Shown piece by piece: positions 1-11,580 of a DNA stretch of 64,000 nt. Below the pieces are notes generated by a model that saw only the letters and a program-made list of their open reading frames with translations, searched no databases and had not been told where the DNA came from. The position numbers were made by a program, and so were the translations under genes. This DNA is from Tethya wilhelma. Its lineage: Eukaryota > Porifera > Demospongiae > Tethyida > Tethyidae. The stretch's first letter is position 1, and each line of letters starts with the position of its first letter. Location of the stretch: assembly GCA_964030475.1 (NCBI GenBank), contig CAXIPT010000024.1, positions 243,286 to 307,285 of the forward strand, in the 5' to 3' direction.

Positions 1-845
1 TCCAACTTTTGCACAAAAATTTCCAAGATAAGGTAGGACCACGCTGGTATAAGCAGTCATACAGGTAATAGAAAAGTAGTGCAACACAATGGATTGTCTT
101 ATTATAATGCTAGAGCTATAAAATGAGTGACAATCATACAGTACTAAAATTTAATTTTTAATTCAGTATTTCAACACGTGCTCGCGTGCTTTAATTACGG
201 GCTGTAAAGGGTTAACAAAAAATGTTTGTTTTGGTTTGAAAAGATTTTTTAGCAATAAAGAAACACTTGTTAATAGTTACTTTTTTCAACACTTGGAACA
301 TTATCTTGAGGTGAAAAACATTGTGATAAACAAAGTTTTCTCACTGTACAGATAAAGAACTTAGTCTTTTTGACTGACTATCGACAGAAAATTTTCTGTG
401 ACTAAAAAATACACTTTTGACAAAAAACGTTTATTTTGCCTTGAAAACATTTTTTAGCACAAAAGAAACACTTTTGTGAATAATTACTTTGTTCAACACT
501 TGGAACATTATCTTGAGGTGAAAAACATTGTGATAAACAAAGTTTTCTCACAGTACAGATAAAGAACTTAGTCTCTTTGACTGACTATCGACTTACAAAA
601 TTTTCTGTGACTAAAAAATACACTTTTCACAAAAAATGTTTATTTTGCCTTGTAAAGCTTTTTTAACACAAAAGAAACTTGTGAATAGTTACTTTTTTCA
701 ACACTTGGAACATTATCTTGGGGTGAAAATCATTGCTTGTGATAAACAAAGTTTTCTCACTGTACAGATAAAGAACTTAGTCTTTTTGACTATCGACTTG
801 GAAAATTTTCTGTGACTAAAAAATACACTTTTGACAAAAAACGTA
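1..845. repeat. ~205-bp satellite array, block 1
   Basis: About four tandem units of roughly 205 bp. Each unit contains recognisable words in the same order: a Lys-rich-looking A/T tract, CAACACTTGGAACATTATC, GATAAACAAAGTTTTCTCAC, AAGAACTTAGTC and a closing AAAAAATACACTTTTGAC. The same unit recurs at 6183-6688, 16643-17630 and 19024-19356. Units differ by scattered substitutions and small indels. No coding potential is visible. Confidence 0.9.
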
Positions 846-1010
846 GAAACTAAATGGGATGGGCTAATAGGTAAAATGGGCATGGTTTAAAGAAAAGGGG
901 GCCTGTTATAGCAAGAGCATTAGTCATAGTTAAACAATTATTACAAAAAAAGGCAAGAACAAAAACAGCATACATTTATATATAAAAATATTTATCTCAG
1001 TTACTACGTA

Positions 1011-3442
1011 GTAAGTCAGCTAAAACAAATTGCAGTTTCATTCTTCTAGGATGCAGTTGCATAAATGTTTGTACTAACTTCCTCATCCTTTCTGTAGCAT
1101 ACAGTTTTCCACAGAGGTTACGATTTATTTTCATAAGAGCAAGTCCACTTAAACGATGACCAGACATTGTAGAACGAGTTTAAGCTGGCTGAAGCCTCAT
1201 TCAGCCTCACATGAAGAAATCGGTAATGTTAAGGCAATATGTAACAAAACACTTAAGTTAGGAAACTGCAAAGAACTGCAAGCCTTCAAGGCATCCACTA
1301 ACTTGTTTGAGACTTGCGACAAATCAGGAAATTGTTTCCACTTTTGAATCAACATTTCATACTCAGTAGAAAACATGAGCGGATGAGGCAGATCCTCACT
1401 GTAGTATTCTACTATGTGACTGAGATGTTCTGGAATATCGTCATGCTTGATACATTCATGTGGAAGAAGGTCCAATATTCCGAGTACAGTATCTTGGGTT
1501 TGGTTGTCCAGAAATCTTTCTTGAAGTTCTGCAATCACATGAGATAGAAATTCATCACATAGGGTTATACGATAGTAATCCTCCACGGTTTGTACGTCAG
1601 GATTACTTCTGTGTGCTTTGCGACCTGTAACTCTCGGCTTTCGGAGTTCAAAATCTTCTCCATAAAGACTCTTACCTAACTCGGCTGTATCTACAAATAT
1701 CTTCTTGAAACCTTCTGTTGACTCTCTTCTGATATCCTCGAGGGTAGACACAACTGAATGAACTTGCTTGTATGCATAAGCAGCATCAATTGCCTCCATT
1801 TGAAGCTTGAGTGTTATTTCTCTGAGGTAAGACAATATTTTTAGAAGAATCTTGAAACAGAATAAAAATGAGGAAGACTCAAGCTGAAAAAGAAATCCAT
1901 TAGCCTTGGTCACAGTTTCACCATCCCAATTCCAATTATTTCCCAACTCCTGAAAGTTCCTTGGGTACACAATTGCTTCCAATGTAGTGTGAACTGTTGG
2001 TAATAATTCTTCAAATACTGCACAAGAATCTATCCTTTGAATCCAGCGAGTACGACATGCATCCTTGAGCTTTTTGGCTCTAATCGATGTTGACATAGCA
2101 TCTACTGCTGTGTCTAACAAACGTTGTCGCTTTGCTGAATAGCTAAAAAACCTTGCTAGTTCCCCAATATAGGATTCGGCATTTTTGAAAGCTGGTATTG
2201 TGCAAGCTGCTTACACAGCAAGGTTTAGCCTATGTGCACTGCAGTGAAAATACATTGCTTTTGGTGCCTTCTGTTTAACAATGGCTTGACATCCTGAACA
2301 AGCACCAGACATATTTGAGGCACCGTCATAACACTGACCACGCATATTAGACACTGGCAACTCATGTATGTGTAACCAATGTAATATAGCCTCCACTAGG
2401 GGCTCCTCAGTGATTCTCATAACCTCTACAAAGCCAACAAACATTTCTTTTACTGTACCATCAAAGTGGTACCTGACAGAAAGTGAAAGTTGTTCCCTGT
2501 TCGACACATCAGCAACTTCATCAGCTATATTTGAGTAGTACTTGGCTTTCTTAATTTCCTCTAAAATTTCGTTTCGAATGGAACTGCCAACAACCTCAAT
2601 TAACTCATTTTGTATAGTTTTAGATGTGTATTTTGCATTACGCGGAGAATTTGAGAGATGCTCAGCTAGAATTTGATCATGCTCTGCTCGAAAATGAATC
2701 AATTCAACAAAGTTACCTTGGTTTGAATACTGTTTAGTCTCCAGTTAATGTGATCATCTCGATGACCACGTAGAGAAAGACCTTGCTTGCTACAAAGAAT
2801 TACTACTTTAAACAAGGATTCAATAACTATGATATTTCTTGACATGATTCTTTGTGTTTCAGTGTTGAGAATTGTACTAATTGACTTAGCCGGATTCTTA
2901 TATCGGTCACAAAATTCGTTCATTTTGGACATTGAAACCTTGTGATAACTTTGTTCGGAATGAAGATTTCCCTTTCTGACATTCTATTCCACTGTTTGAA
3001 TGGTTTAGTCACAAAAGCCCCTGGGGTATGTCCACCTACTTTATCAGGTGCAAAAACGACACAAGCACGACAAAATGCTCCATCCACATGTTCACTGTAG
3101 TGAAGCCATGGGTATGACGTTAACCAAGATGGTTGAAATTGACGCTTGGCTTGTCCTTCATGCAATTGCGTACGTGGATAAGCCTTTTGGTTAGGATTAG
3201 GCTCCCGTGTCAGGATACGATATTGCATTTTTCTGTCAAGCTTACGAAAATCAGTATTGAATTCCATTAGCTTGCCAATATTGCTCTCAAGTGATTCACT
3301 AGCTATAAAGAGTGGAGAGTCAGACAGGCTGTGTGAATCATCCATTGATGAAATATCATCCTGTGAAGTGGCACTACAGACTGAGAGGTGATGATGATCC
3401 ATGTCACATGGCGCAGCAAAGTGAACAGACTCAGGTTGATCA
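1011..3442 (-). pseudogene. hAT-like transposase relic (TTF zinc finger / DUF4371 type), broken
   Basis: Reading leftward from 3442, the pieces follow the order of the animal ZMYM1/THAP12-like hAT-derived family. First comes an acidic Ser-rich N-terminus, then a TTF-type zinc-finger region (SYPWLHY, then FCRACVVF, KQW) near 3120-2990. A DUF4371-like RNase H core follows (YYSNIADEVADVSNREQL near 2540; CYDGASNMSG near 2310; HCSAHRLNLAV near 2220). The C-terminal dimerisation part is near 1200 (SSCEAE, then a stop where an Arg would be expected). I see frameshifts near 2930 and 2740, an in-frame TAA near 2208, a stop near 1197 and another shift near 1160, so it is not functional. Its 5' coding part is displaced beyond 5478 by the R1 insertion. 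The bases between about 846 and 1010 hold nothing I recognise. Confidence 0.8.
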
Positions 3443-3991
3443 TTCCCAGTACGGTAGTACTGGGTACATAGGAATGGCACGAATGGCCCATTAGCGCAAT
3501 ACAAATATTCACGTGAATAACTCTGCAAAAACTGAGCGCCTAGCACTAAAAGGCTTCTTAAGCTACTATTTTAGCTCTTTCCCTTTCTAATGAGCCCAAA
3601 AACATGGCCTAAAACCATCGCTAAAGTACCAAACTACAATTTGCCAAACCTCCAATTTTCTCCATCTTCTTCTTCTATCTTCTCACGCCATATCTCAAAG
3701 ACCATTCACTTTTAGAAGCTGATTCTTGAACGGATGAAGTTGGTTTCTTTGTCTTCAATCGCTTTTGCCATCGGTTTTTAGCGCCTCTCATTGAGTAGCT
3801 AGATACAAGGCGAAAAGGGCCTCCTCCATATGGCCGCCATTAATTTCTACACAAATGCATAATTCATTAGCTTCTAGAACATTCGAATTGACGACCCTTT
3901 CCACACACAAAGTGTGCGTTATTTGGAACTATTTTGTGATACCTGGATGCTCTTGCTCTTCTTAAGAGATGAATCAGGACTTTGATTATCA

Positions 3992-4990
3992 TTCCCAGTA
4001 CGGTAGTACTGGGTACATAGGAATGGCACGGATGGCCCATTAGCGCAATACAAATATTCACGCGAATAACTCTGCAAAAACTGAGCGCTTGGCACTAAAA
4101 GGCTTCTCAAGCTACTATTTAGCTCTTTCTCTTTCTAATGAGCCCTAAAACATGGCCTAAAACCATCGCTAAAGTACCAAACTAAAATATGCCAAACCTC
4201 CAAATTTCTCCTTATTCTTCTTCTCAACTTTTCTCAGAGACTATTCACTTTTAGAAGCTGATTCTTGAACGAACAAACTTGGTTTCTTTGGGGACAGTCG
4301 CTTTTGCCATTGGTTTTTTGTGTCTCTCATTGAGTTGCTAGATACAAGGCGAAAAGCGCCTTCTCCATGTGGCGACCATTAATTTCTATATCATGCATTA
4401 TTCATTAGCTAGCTAGCCTAACGACCCTTTCCATATTCAAGTGTGCGTTATTTGGAATCTATTGCAGCATTCAGTGGCCCAAGTTCTGTCCTATCCTGTC
4501 GTTCTCTGTGTTCAGTTCTTCAGTAGGGAAGTTATCTTTAGCTAACAAGACACAAATATAATGGATATAAATCATGTTCAACCTGGGGGTTCAGAGTTTC
4601 AGCGGTCTGAAGGCATGTACAGTACTGAGCTAGCTAGGCCCGGGCTGTTGGCAAGTTCTCTGCTCAGGATAAAGACTTAATTCCACTGATATTGTAAACA
4701 ATTATTCAAAAAAATAGAACAAACAAGTACAAAAAACATTAGAAATGTAATGCAAACATAGGAATGGTCAAATCGTAAAAAAGTGAGCAAACAAGATAGG
4801 AATGGTTGTCAGATTGAGCGAGTTCATTCCTGTGTCTACAATGTCATTAAGCTCAGTTGGGATATGAACATAGGTGACACAGTGAAATGAAGTCATTCAA
4901 TCTGACAACCATTCCTATCTTGTTTGCTCACTTTTTTACGATTTGACCATTCCTATGTTTGCATTACATTTCTAATGTTTTTTGTACTTG
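3992..4990 (+). mobile_element. R1 Helitron-like element, inner complete copy (999 bp)
   Basis: The 5' hairpin is CCCAGTAC-GGTA-GTACTGGG at 3994-4015. A body ends near 4458 with GTGTGCGTTATTTGGAAT, an unassigned middle follows (4459-4722), then a palindromic tail (4723-4990) that begins ACAAGTAC and ends GTACTTG. The host reads GATTATCA before and TAACATATA after. The fragment at 8028-8836 has GATTATCATAACATATAG uninterrupted. The insertion therefore lies between A and T without duplication or deletion. Confidence 0.8.
4723..4990. repeat. Long palindrome forming the 3' tail of inner R1
   Basis: Arms of about 110 bp are near-perfect inverted copies. They share ACATTAGAAATGTAATG, ACATAGGAATGG, AAATCGTAAAAAAG and GAGCAAACAAGATAGGAATG on one side, with their complements on the other, around a loop of about 50 bp. 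The equivalent tail lies at 5207-5478, 8564-8836, 18753-19023, in part at 29752-29793, and at 55838 onward. Confidence 0.9.
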
Positions 4991-5478
4991 TAACATATAA
5001 AAAGGCAAGTAAATCTTATGATACAGCTCCTGCCTCCAAATGACTGAGATGTGGAGATGTGTGTTTCACTTCAGTATCAAGCAGGCTACACAACTTACTC
5101 AGCAGCCCGCCGTTCAGTAGTCTGGCTTGCCAGACTACTAGCTCAGTAGCTAGCTACACATACCAACTCAAATGTAATTTGTAGAATTATGGAAAAATGA
5201 GAACAAACAAGTAAAAAAAAACATTGGAAATGTAACAAGACACAGGAATGGGGCTAAATCGTAAAAAGAAGGCAAACAAGATGGAATGGTTGTTAGAGTG
5301 TGTAAGGAATTCTTCCTGTGGGCAAAATGAGAGACTCAATAAGGAGATTGCTAAATGCAGCCCATACAGTAAGAATTCTGCACTCACTCTAACAACCATT
5401 CCATCTTGTTTGCCTTCTTTTTACGATTTAGCCCCATTCCTGTGTCTCGTTACATTTCCAATGTTTTTTTTTTACTTA

Positions 5479-5531
5479 TCATATTCAGAGTGAGACTGAG
5501 AGCTTGCAGTGCTTTCTTCTTCAGTGTGTTC
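5479..5531 (-). pseudogene. Displaced 5' coding piece of the hAT-like relic
   Basis: Read on the minus strand, this short open segment encodes a Glu/Ser-rich stretch (EEESTASSQSHSEYD) that runs in frame into the hAT-like relic once the outer R1 is removed. Its start may be a splice acceptor (TTAACTTAG) near 5532. It shows that R1 landed in coding sequence. The next ~650 bases (5532-6182) hold no gene that I can recognise. Confidence 0.6.
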
Positions 5532-6182
5532 TAAGTTAATGTTACATAGAATAACAATCAATATAGTATACACAAATTCAAAAAAATATGTTGTATATAC
5601 TACTAGTGACTACGTCATCATTCAGCACTGTCTCAATGTCATGACATTTATAGCCTGCATGGTCTCTTACTTGATGATTTGCTTCTCTTTGAAAAGTAGT
5701 TAGTGATAGGGTTGCCGTTGGGAGGGGCTGCTTGCCTTTTCCTGCTCATGGTTTGGCTTTGGCTTCCAGGAATCTTCAGTCCTTGTCTCTATCTAAACTA
5801 TAAGTTACTTCCAACAGATGCCACAAAACTAAGCAATGCAGCCTGGTGCCAAGGGAAATTCCCAAAATTATTACCATGGGTGGAGCTAGCTATTATTAAT
5901 AAATAGCGTTTTGTGCATGGCAAGCTGCTCAGCTAGCAAGTCCACTCGCTCTCTGCGAGCCTGCCAGTGACTGAGCGACTGTTACTGTAGACAAGTCTAT
6001 CGTGAGCCGAGCCCCTAAGAATGCTAAGTTAATGCTATATTTAATAGAATAGCTTGCAACAGTGAACTGCATTAGCATGGCAGAAGCTATACACTCCCGT
6101 ATGCGAGTCCAGTATAGTCGCGTGTGCTTGGTTAAAAGACTAAAAAGGGGGGGTCCACGGATCCCCCTCTGGATCCGCCACT

Positions 6183-6688
6183 GCTCACTGTACAGATCAA
6201 GAACTTAGTCTTTTTGACAATCTACATAGAAAATTTTCTAAGATTAAAAAATACACTCTTGACAAAAAACGTTAATTTTGCCTTGAAAAGATTTTTTAGC
6301 TCAAAAGAAACAATTTTGTGAATATTTTTTTTTTTTAAAACTTGGAACATTATGTTGAGGTGAAAAACATTGTTTGTAATAAACAAAGTTTTCTCACTGT
6401 ACAGATAAAGAACTTAGTCTTTTTGACTGACTATCGACTTAGAAAATTTTCTGTGACTAAAAAATACACTTTTAACAAAAAACGTTTATTTTGCCTTTAA
6501 AACATTTTTTAGCACGAAATAAACACTTTTGTGAATAGTTACTTTCTTCAACACTTGTAACATTATCTTGAGGTGAAAAACATTGCTTGTGATAAACAGT
6601 TTTCTCACTGTACAGATAAAGAACTTAGTCTTTTTGACTATCGATTTAGAAAATTTTCTGTAACTAAAAAATACTCTCTTGTGTTTTA
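6183..6688. repeat. ~205-bp satellite array, block 2
   Basis: Two and a half units of the same satellite as 1-845. The left edge follows unrelated sequence (GGATCCGCCACTG). The right edge meets the gypsy LTR fragment at AAAAAATACTCTC. Confidence 0.9.
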
Positions 6689-6817
6689 GTGCTCTTACAG
6701 CTAACACATTAACTGAATGACTTTTCATAGAGTGTCATAAAAACTGAATCAGTATTAATGTGCACAACTTAAATAGGTACTAGACAGGAAGTACATTACG
6801 TAATACAATACATTACA
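6675..6817 (-). mobile_element. Ty3/gypsy 3' LTR fragment
   Basis: On the minus strand a polypurine tract (GTGAGGAGGAAA) downstream of the pol stop is followed at once by TGTAATGTATTG, the usual order of polypurine tract and LTR start. A TATTTAAG box lies inside. The fragment stops where satellite sequence begins, so the LTR is probably truncated, and no partner 5' LTR lies in the window. The assignment rests on position and motif order. Confidence 0.55.
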
Positions 6818-6930
6818 TTTCCTCCTCACTTAAAATTACAAGTCCACAGTCAGTACAGACTACTAACAAACAGAAAAGAAAGCTACACAAAAATCAAAAA
6901 ACTAAACAAAGGTTACACAAAATTCATAAA

Positions 6931-7551
6931 TTAAACAGAGTCACTATAATAGTCAGGGGGACGACGTTCTCGTCATGGATGGCGTCTCACTCCTGAAGAT
7001 CTCCGAGAGTTCTCAGAGTCACTTTGCTCGAGGTTGGTCGACTGTTTAACATTGTCACGATTGTTACTAGTGTCAGTTACCAGTTCAGTAGCAGTTAGAG
7101 CAGCAAGTGTATCTGCAGGTTGCCAATCACTGTTAAAATCAGTAGGTGAGGAAACTCGTGCCTTGACATGGTCGACATGTCTTTGCCATGTTTGATGTAC
7201 ATCAGTTTCCACTAGGTACGACAGAGGTCTCTTACTGCAAAATTTCGAGACTTGGCATGTTGGTCGTGACTTTCTTTCTGTTGAGTTTGCTTTTGTTTCA
7301 CTTGAGTAGGCAAATCAGGTTTGAGTAAGCCGAATCGTGTACGCATCTCTCTCTTCAAAAACAGAGAACTAGGTGACACACCTGTTGTAAAATGTTCAGA
7401 AAAACGAGACTTAAACAGAAAGTTTGAGAGACGTTGCGAGAGAGGTAATCCAGATCCAACACTAGCTTTCAGAGCATGTTTAAGAGATTGCACAAATCGC
7501 TCAGCCAGGCCATTAGTGGCAGGATGATATTGAGCGCTACGAATGTGTTTG
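6931..7551 (-). pseudogene. Ty3/gypsy pol: C-terminal part of integrase
   Basis: The minus strand begins with KHIRSAQYHPATNGLAERF, which carries the third catalytic Glu of the integrase DDE triad and the usual HPxxNGxAER signature. It continues through the typical integrase C-terminal part (QSLKHAL; TTGVSPSSLF; GLLKPDLP; HVDHVKAR) and ends at a stop near 6931, just before a polypurine tract. At least two frameshifts, near 7212 and 6975, break it. The preceding integrase core is not upstream on this strand but lies inverted at 7593-8027. Confidence 0.85.
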
Positions 7552-7592
7552 GAATATATGAGTTGTAATTCCCGAGAAGTTTTGAGAGAAGC

Positions 7593-8027
7593 TACTATCC
7601 GAGCTTCACCACGATCACTTGGGCATTGTCAAGATGAAAAGTATTGCTCGCAGTTACTTCTGGTGGCCAAAGTTAGACTCTAGTATCGAGTCGCTAGCCA
7701 AGAGTTGTAAAGATTGTCTAGCTATCAAAGGATCACCACCGTCTACACCTCTGCAACCATGGAATTGGCCCTCGAGAGTTTTTTAATGAGTACATGCTGG
7801 TCCCTTTCAAGGATCAATGTTTCTTGTTGCTGTGGACGCTTACTCCAAGTGGCCAGAAGTATTCATGATGTCAAATTCTACTGTACCTGCCAATTTGGAT
7901 GCTCTCAGACAAATGTTTGCAAGATTTGGCTTACCTGAGCAGATCGTGTCCGATAATGGATCTCAATTTACGGCTAATGAGTTTTCGGTGTTTCTAGAAA
8001 TGAATGGAGTCAAACACATTCGTAGCG
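7593..8027 (+). pseudogene. Ty3/gypsy pol: N-terminal part of integrase, inverted
   Basis: The plus strand encodes the integrase zinc-binding region (HHDHLGIVKMK, YFWWPKLD, CKDC), then the catalytic core with first Asp (FLVAVDAYSKWPEV) and second Asp (IVSDNGSQFTA). It ends at GVKHIRSAL, where an R1 fragment begins at 8028. The third catalytic Glu is missing here and lies on the opposite strand at 7545-6931. One frameshift lies near 7780. Both halves keep the same ~20 bp around KHIRSA, so either an inversion or two truncated copies joined. Confidence 0.85.
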
Positions 8028-8836
8028 CTCTCAGAGACTATTCACTTTTAGAAGCTGATTCTTGAACGAACAAACTTGGTTTCTTTGGGGACAGTCGCTT
8101 TTGCCATTGGTTTTTTGTGTCTCTCGCTGAGTAGCTGGATACAAGGCGAAAAGCGCCTCCTCCAAATGGCCGCCATTATTCATTAGCTTTTAGACAATTC
8201 GAATTGACGACCCTTTCCACACACAAAAGTGTGCGTTATTTGGAATTAAATGCGTCTGGAACTTTTTTGTGATACCTGGTTGCTCTTCTTAAGAGATGAA
8301 TCAGGACTTTGATTATCATAACATATAGAAAGGCAAGTAATAAATCTTATGATACAGCTCCTGCTTCCAAATGACTGAGATGTGTGTTTCACTTCAGTAT
8401 CAAGCAGGCTACACAACTTGCCAGTTCCGCAGCAGCAGCCCGCCGCTGGCTCCATAGATAATACACATAATGCTGGCTCAGTGAGTCTGGCAGGCTTGCC
8501 AGACTACTAACTACACACACCAACACAAATGTAATTTGTAGAATTATGGAAAAATGAGAACAAACAAGTAAAAAAAAACATTAGAAATGTAATGAGACAC
8601 AGGAATGGCTAAATCGTAAAAAGAACGCAAACAAGATGGAATGGCTGTTGGAGTGTGTAAGGAATTCTTCCTGTGGGCAAAATGAGAGTCTCAGAATCAA
8701 TAAGGAGATTGTTAAATGCAGCCCATACAGGAAGAATTCTGCACACACTCTAACAGCCATTCCATCTTGCTTGCGTTCTTTTTACGATTTAGCCATTCCT
8801 GTATCTCATTACATTTCTAATGTTTTTTTTTACTTG
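8028..8836 (+). mobile_element. R1 element, 5'-truncated copy
   Basis: It lacks the 5' hairpin, starting inside the body at CTCAGAGACTATTCAC. It then keeps an uninterrupted middle (GATTATCATAACATATAG near 8315), which serves as the empty-site reference for the R1 insertion at 3992. The palindromic tail is 8564-8836, ending TTACTTG before T8837. Confidence 0.75.
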
Positions 8837-9097
8837 TAATTATTATTATCAATCATTGCATTATGTTCGTGCATGATTGATCGTCTTTTAATATATAATT
8901 TTGTGTACACAGGAAACACACTGTCAGCTTCGTAGAAAGGATATGCAACTCCTACCATGTGCACACACATTATCATTGCTAACATTGGCTTTACTAGCAG
9001 TGACTCAGAGACAAGCTGTACTCTCACAAGTGAGGCTAACTGTGCACTTACTATTACTCAAAGTGGCGGAGAAGAAGAAACTCAATGCGTGTACAAT

Positions 9098-9786
9098 GAT
9101 GCAGATTCTGAAACTAGAAAAATGTAGTATTATACGGCATAGTATTATGCATAATTCTATGCCGTGCATACATGCAGGAGAGGCAGCTCAAGCAGCAATT
9201 GCTATGAATTTAGACTGTTTGTGTATTCAACGCAACAAAGAAAAAGTTCAGCGACTTTGTGTCATTCTTAATGCAGAAGATGACTTGGAACAAGGTCACG
9301 GTCAGTTATTATTATATCATTAAATTTTAATTGAATGATCATAATTATAATTTGTATGAATAATCATATACTAATAAAATATAATTATTTCATGACTAAC
9401 TTTAAGTTATTCTATTATGTTTATATTATTAATGCAGCTGAAGAACCTGGATCTCCGGAGATTCCATCCCAGAAACCAACATCATCGAAATCATTGACAA
9501 CACACCAAACAGACTCATTGACAGGTGAAGCTTCAGAATCGGAAACAGGAGTAACATCCAAGAATAGAACCGGTAAGTTTTACTTTCTTCTGCATGCAGG
9601 TTGTTGTGAGTAAATAATTACTGACAGTACTCATGCATTATAATTTAGGCACTCTCTCAACCCAACAAGTGTTGGACAAGATAGATGATGCTCTTTACTT
9701 TTCAAAAGCCAAAGAATCACTTTAGAAAGGTGGGCAGAAGGGATCAAAGAAACACTCAGCTCAAAAAACCTATCCAATTAGAAACA
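9098..9786 (+). pseudogene. Broken copy of unrecognised four-exon gene (second copy at 36765)
   Basis: Exon 2 (9178-9300), exon 3 (9438-9572) and exon 4 (from 9649) keep GT-AG borders and the same phases as the copy at 36765-37752. Exon 1 survives only from ATGATGCAGATTCTG, and its donor and part of intron 1 are deleted. Exon 2 is full length here (123 bp, ending NAEDDLEQGH), whereas the other copy has lost 8 bp. Exon 4 has a TGG-to-TAG stop at 9723. No family is recognised; exon 3 is Ser/Thr-rich and polar. Upstream, 8837-9097 carries an open stretch after an apparent acceptor (GTGTACACAG), which I cannot assign. Confidence 0.6.
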
Positions 9787-9899
9787 GAAAATAGCTATAG
9801 CTTGTAATAATTATTGTTAATATGTCATCTTCACATAATTATGTTACAGTTACTGTAGTTATTACTCTTGTCAACTATATACGTATTGTCATGACTGTA

Positions 9900-11512
9900 C
9901 ACTGTAAAAACGGATTGGTGAACGTCACTACCAAATGGTAGTGAAAACCTTGCCACAGGGCTCACCACAAAACAGGCGGTGATGCTCACTACATATTTGT
10001 TGATGTGGTGATCGTCACTACTTTCATAAGAATCAATAATACTGGCTTTATATGAACAAAATCAGTCAAAATAACATACCAAAGCCAGAGCCAAATAGGT
10101 TCCCATCAGTTGGGCATTCCTCCTCCGCCATTGGGACTAGCTGTTTATTGAGGTGCTGGAGTATCCATTTTCTCCTTTCCACGGCCAGGTGGGCAAAGGA
10201 ATTTCCCACACAGCAGAGAGCAGTCTGAACCGCTTGTAGAGCCTTCTCTGGTGGTACTGCTCTCCCAGCCTGAAGCTCTGTCAACAGATATGTCAGTGGT
10301 CCAGTTGATTCCATTACAGCCTGCTCTGTCAGTGAGGCCTCTTGACTGTAGCCCCCTTGGGCTACTGCTCTGTTCTTCAGGTTCTGCAAATGGCGATAAT
10401 GCAGTGGGGCTGGTATTACAGCTGGAATGCATGCACTCATTGAGCCAACCATCTTGGCCAGTTCCCTCGCTGTGACGCATTCCTTCTTCAGCATAGCTGA
10501 TGCCCCTCGAACAATCTTCTGCACCTTTTCGGCAGGGAGGGATATTGTCATCTCCACTGAGTTTACTACGAAACCAAGAAAGTCCATAACCTGGCTTGGA
10601 AAGGTTATTGACTTCTCGTAGTTCACTAGAAATCCCAACATCTCCAAGAGCAAACCATGACAACTAATTAACTGTCAAGTTTTAGCAGGCAGCACCAGTT
10701 CATTTGAATCCATCTAAGCTCTTTCTTGCTTGCATTTTCATACAGATTCTCTCTTTCACCTAATAAAGACAGTGATAGTATGTACTCAACTGCAATACAT
10801 GAATACAACTTCAGAACTTACCATCAAACTGTTTCTTGTATATAGCTGCTATAGTAAGACCCATTTCTTTAGTCAGGCACGCTAGCGCGCTAGCCTGAGT
10901 TAATTGTGTGATCAATAGCTCTGGCAAAAACAACACAATTTGTGAAAAACACTCTAAAATAAGTCTATTACTTTTAGTTCTTACCTTAAACAAGAAAATC
11001 CTCTCTCAAACAAGCTGTATTCCAGCACTAAATCTCGATTTCTTCTTGGCAGCTGCTTCTGAATTTTCAAAAATAATTTCTGATGATGTCATACGGTTAG
11101 CGATGTGCTTTATTTAGAAAAATAGGTTTGTGGATTTTCTACTGTTTTCTCACCAAAGTCTTGATTTGTCAGTGTCTCTAATAACCTAATGATGCTAAAT
11201 CAAAGTATTAGTTATCCTACCAAGCAAGAAGTCAGTCAAGTCTACGTCTAAAGTCGTGATCGTGGAAAATCACTGAATCAAGCTCTCATGGTGTCTTCGT
11301 TGAAATTTACAGTTTCTTGATGAAGCATTAGGTCATTAAAACATAGCTAGATTAACTACTAAGCTCATTTCACCCTGATTAAAGAGATTTAGCTCCTAGT
11401 TCACAAAGTAGTGACCTTCACTACCGTGGCATTGTAGTGAATATTCACTACACTGTAGTGAAAGTAAAATGCGGTGAACATCACTACATTGGTAGTGACG
11501 TTCACTACTCCG
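9900..11512 (-). mobile_element. CACTG-ended element with TAGTGA subterminal words, copy 1
   Basis: The left terminus is CACTGTAAAAACGGATTGG, followed by alternating TCACTA/TAGTGA words. The right side has the inverted pattern ending ACGTTCACTACTCCG, where the last ~11 bases of a terminal repeat are lost. Termini of this kind fit the EnSpm/CACTA superfamily. Degenerate exon-like segments on the minus strand (10066-11095) are the only coding content. Confidence 0.65.
10066..10663 (-). pseudogene. DIRS-like reverse transcriptase and gag-like exon, copy 1
   Basis: About 190 codons on the minus strand. The first half resembles the thumb/RNase H start of DIRS-type reverse transcriptases (LLEMLGFLVN, VMDFLGFVVNS, SACIPAVIPAPLHYRHLQNL). 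The second half (HLAVERRKWILQHLNKQL then NLFGSGFG) resembles the gag-like protein that normally lies upstream of reverse transcriptase in DIRS elements. The order here is therefore reversed. In copy 2 the exon end shows a clear splice donor (TTTTG/GTAAGA), which copy 1 has lost. Further possible exons upstream on this strand end at donors near 10825 and 10985. The catalytic part of the reverse transcriptase is absent. Confidence 0.6.
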
Positions 11513-11580
11513 TGAAGAGTATCATTCTCCACCACCTTGGGGTATACTTTTGTATGGGAATCAATGAGGGAAAGGGCATA

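Larger units (their letters stand above)
3443..5478 (+). mobile_element. R1 Helitron-like non-autonomous element, outer copy (interrupted)
   Basis: The 5' end TTCCCAGTACGG follows an A at 3442 and forms a hairpin, CCCAGTAC-GGTA-GTACTGGG. The body runs to about 3991, is interrupted by another R1 (3992-4990), resumes with AACATATAAAAAGGCAAG and ends in a long palindrome whose last bases are ACTTA, followed by T5479. Removing it reconnects the hAT-like reading frame between 5479 and 3442. No ORF of substance is present; the short ORFs here are readings of the hairpin region. An 812-bp fragment at 8028-8836 supplies the uninterrupted middle for comparison. The family is defined here, not recognised from a database. 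Confidence 0.75.

Noticed and set aside
3303..4110. Several ORFs sharing MGHPCHSYVPSTTVLGM and CANGPSVPFLCTQYYRTG
   Set aside because: They recur wherever the R1 5' hairpin region occurs and are two frames of that repeat, not proteins.
3443..5478. R1 as a hAT or foldback element with target duplication
   Set aside because: No 8-bp or other consistent duplication is found; the one site with an empty-site comparison shows none, and the two ends are not terminal inverted repeats of each other.
8901..9323. 140-codon ORF overlapping exon 2 of the unknown gene
   Set aside because: It runs through a splice acceptor and donor that are conserved in the second copy; only the exon portion is supported.
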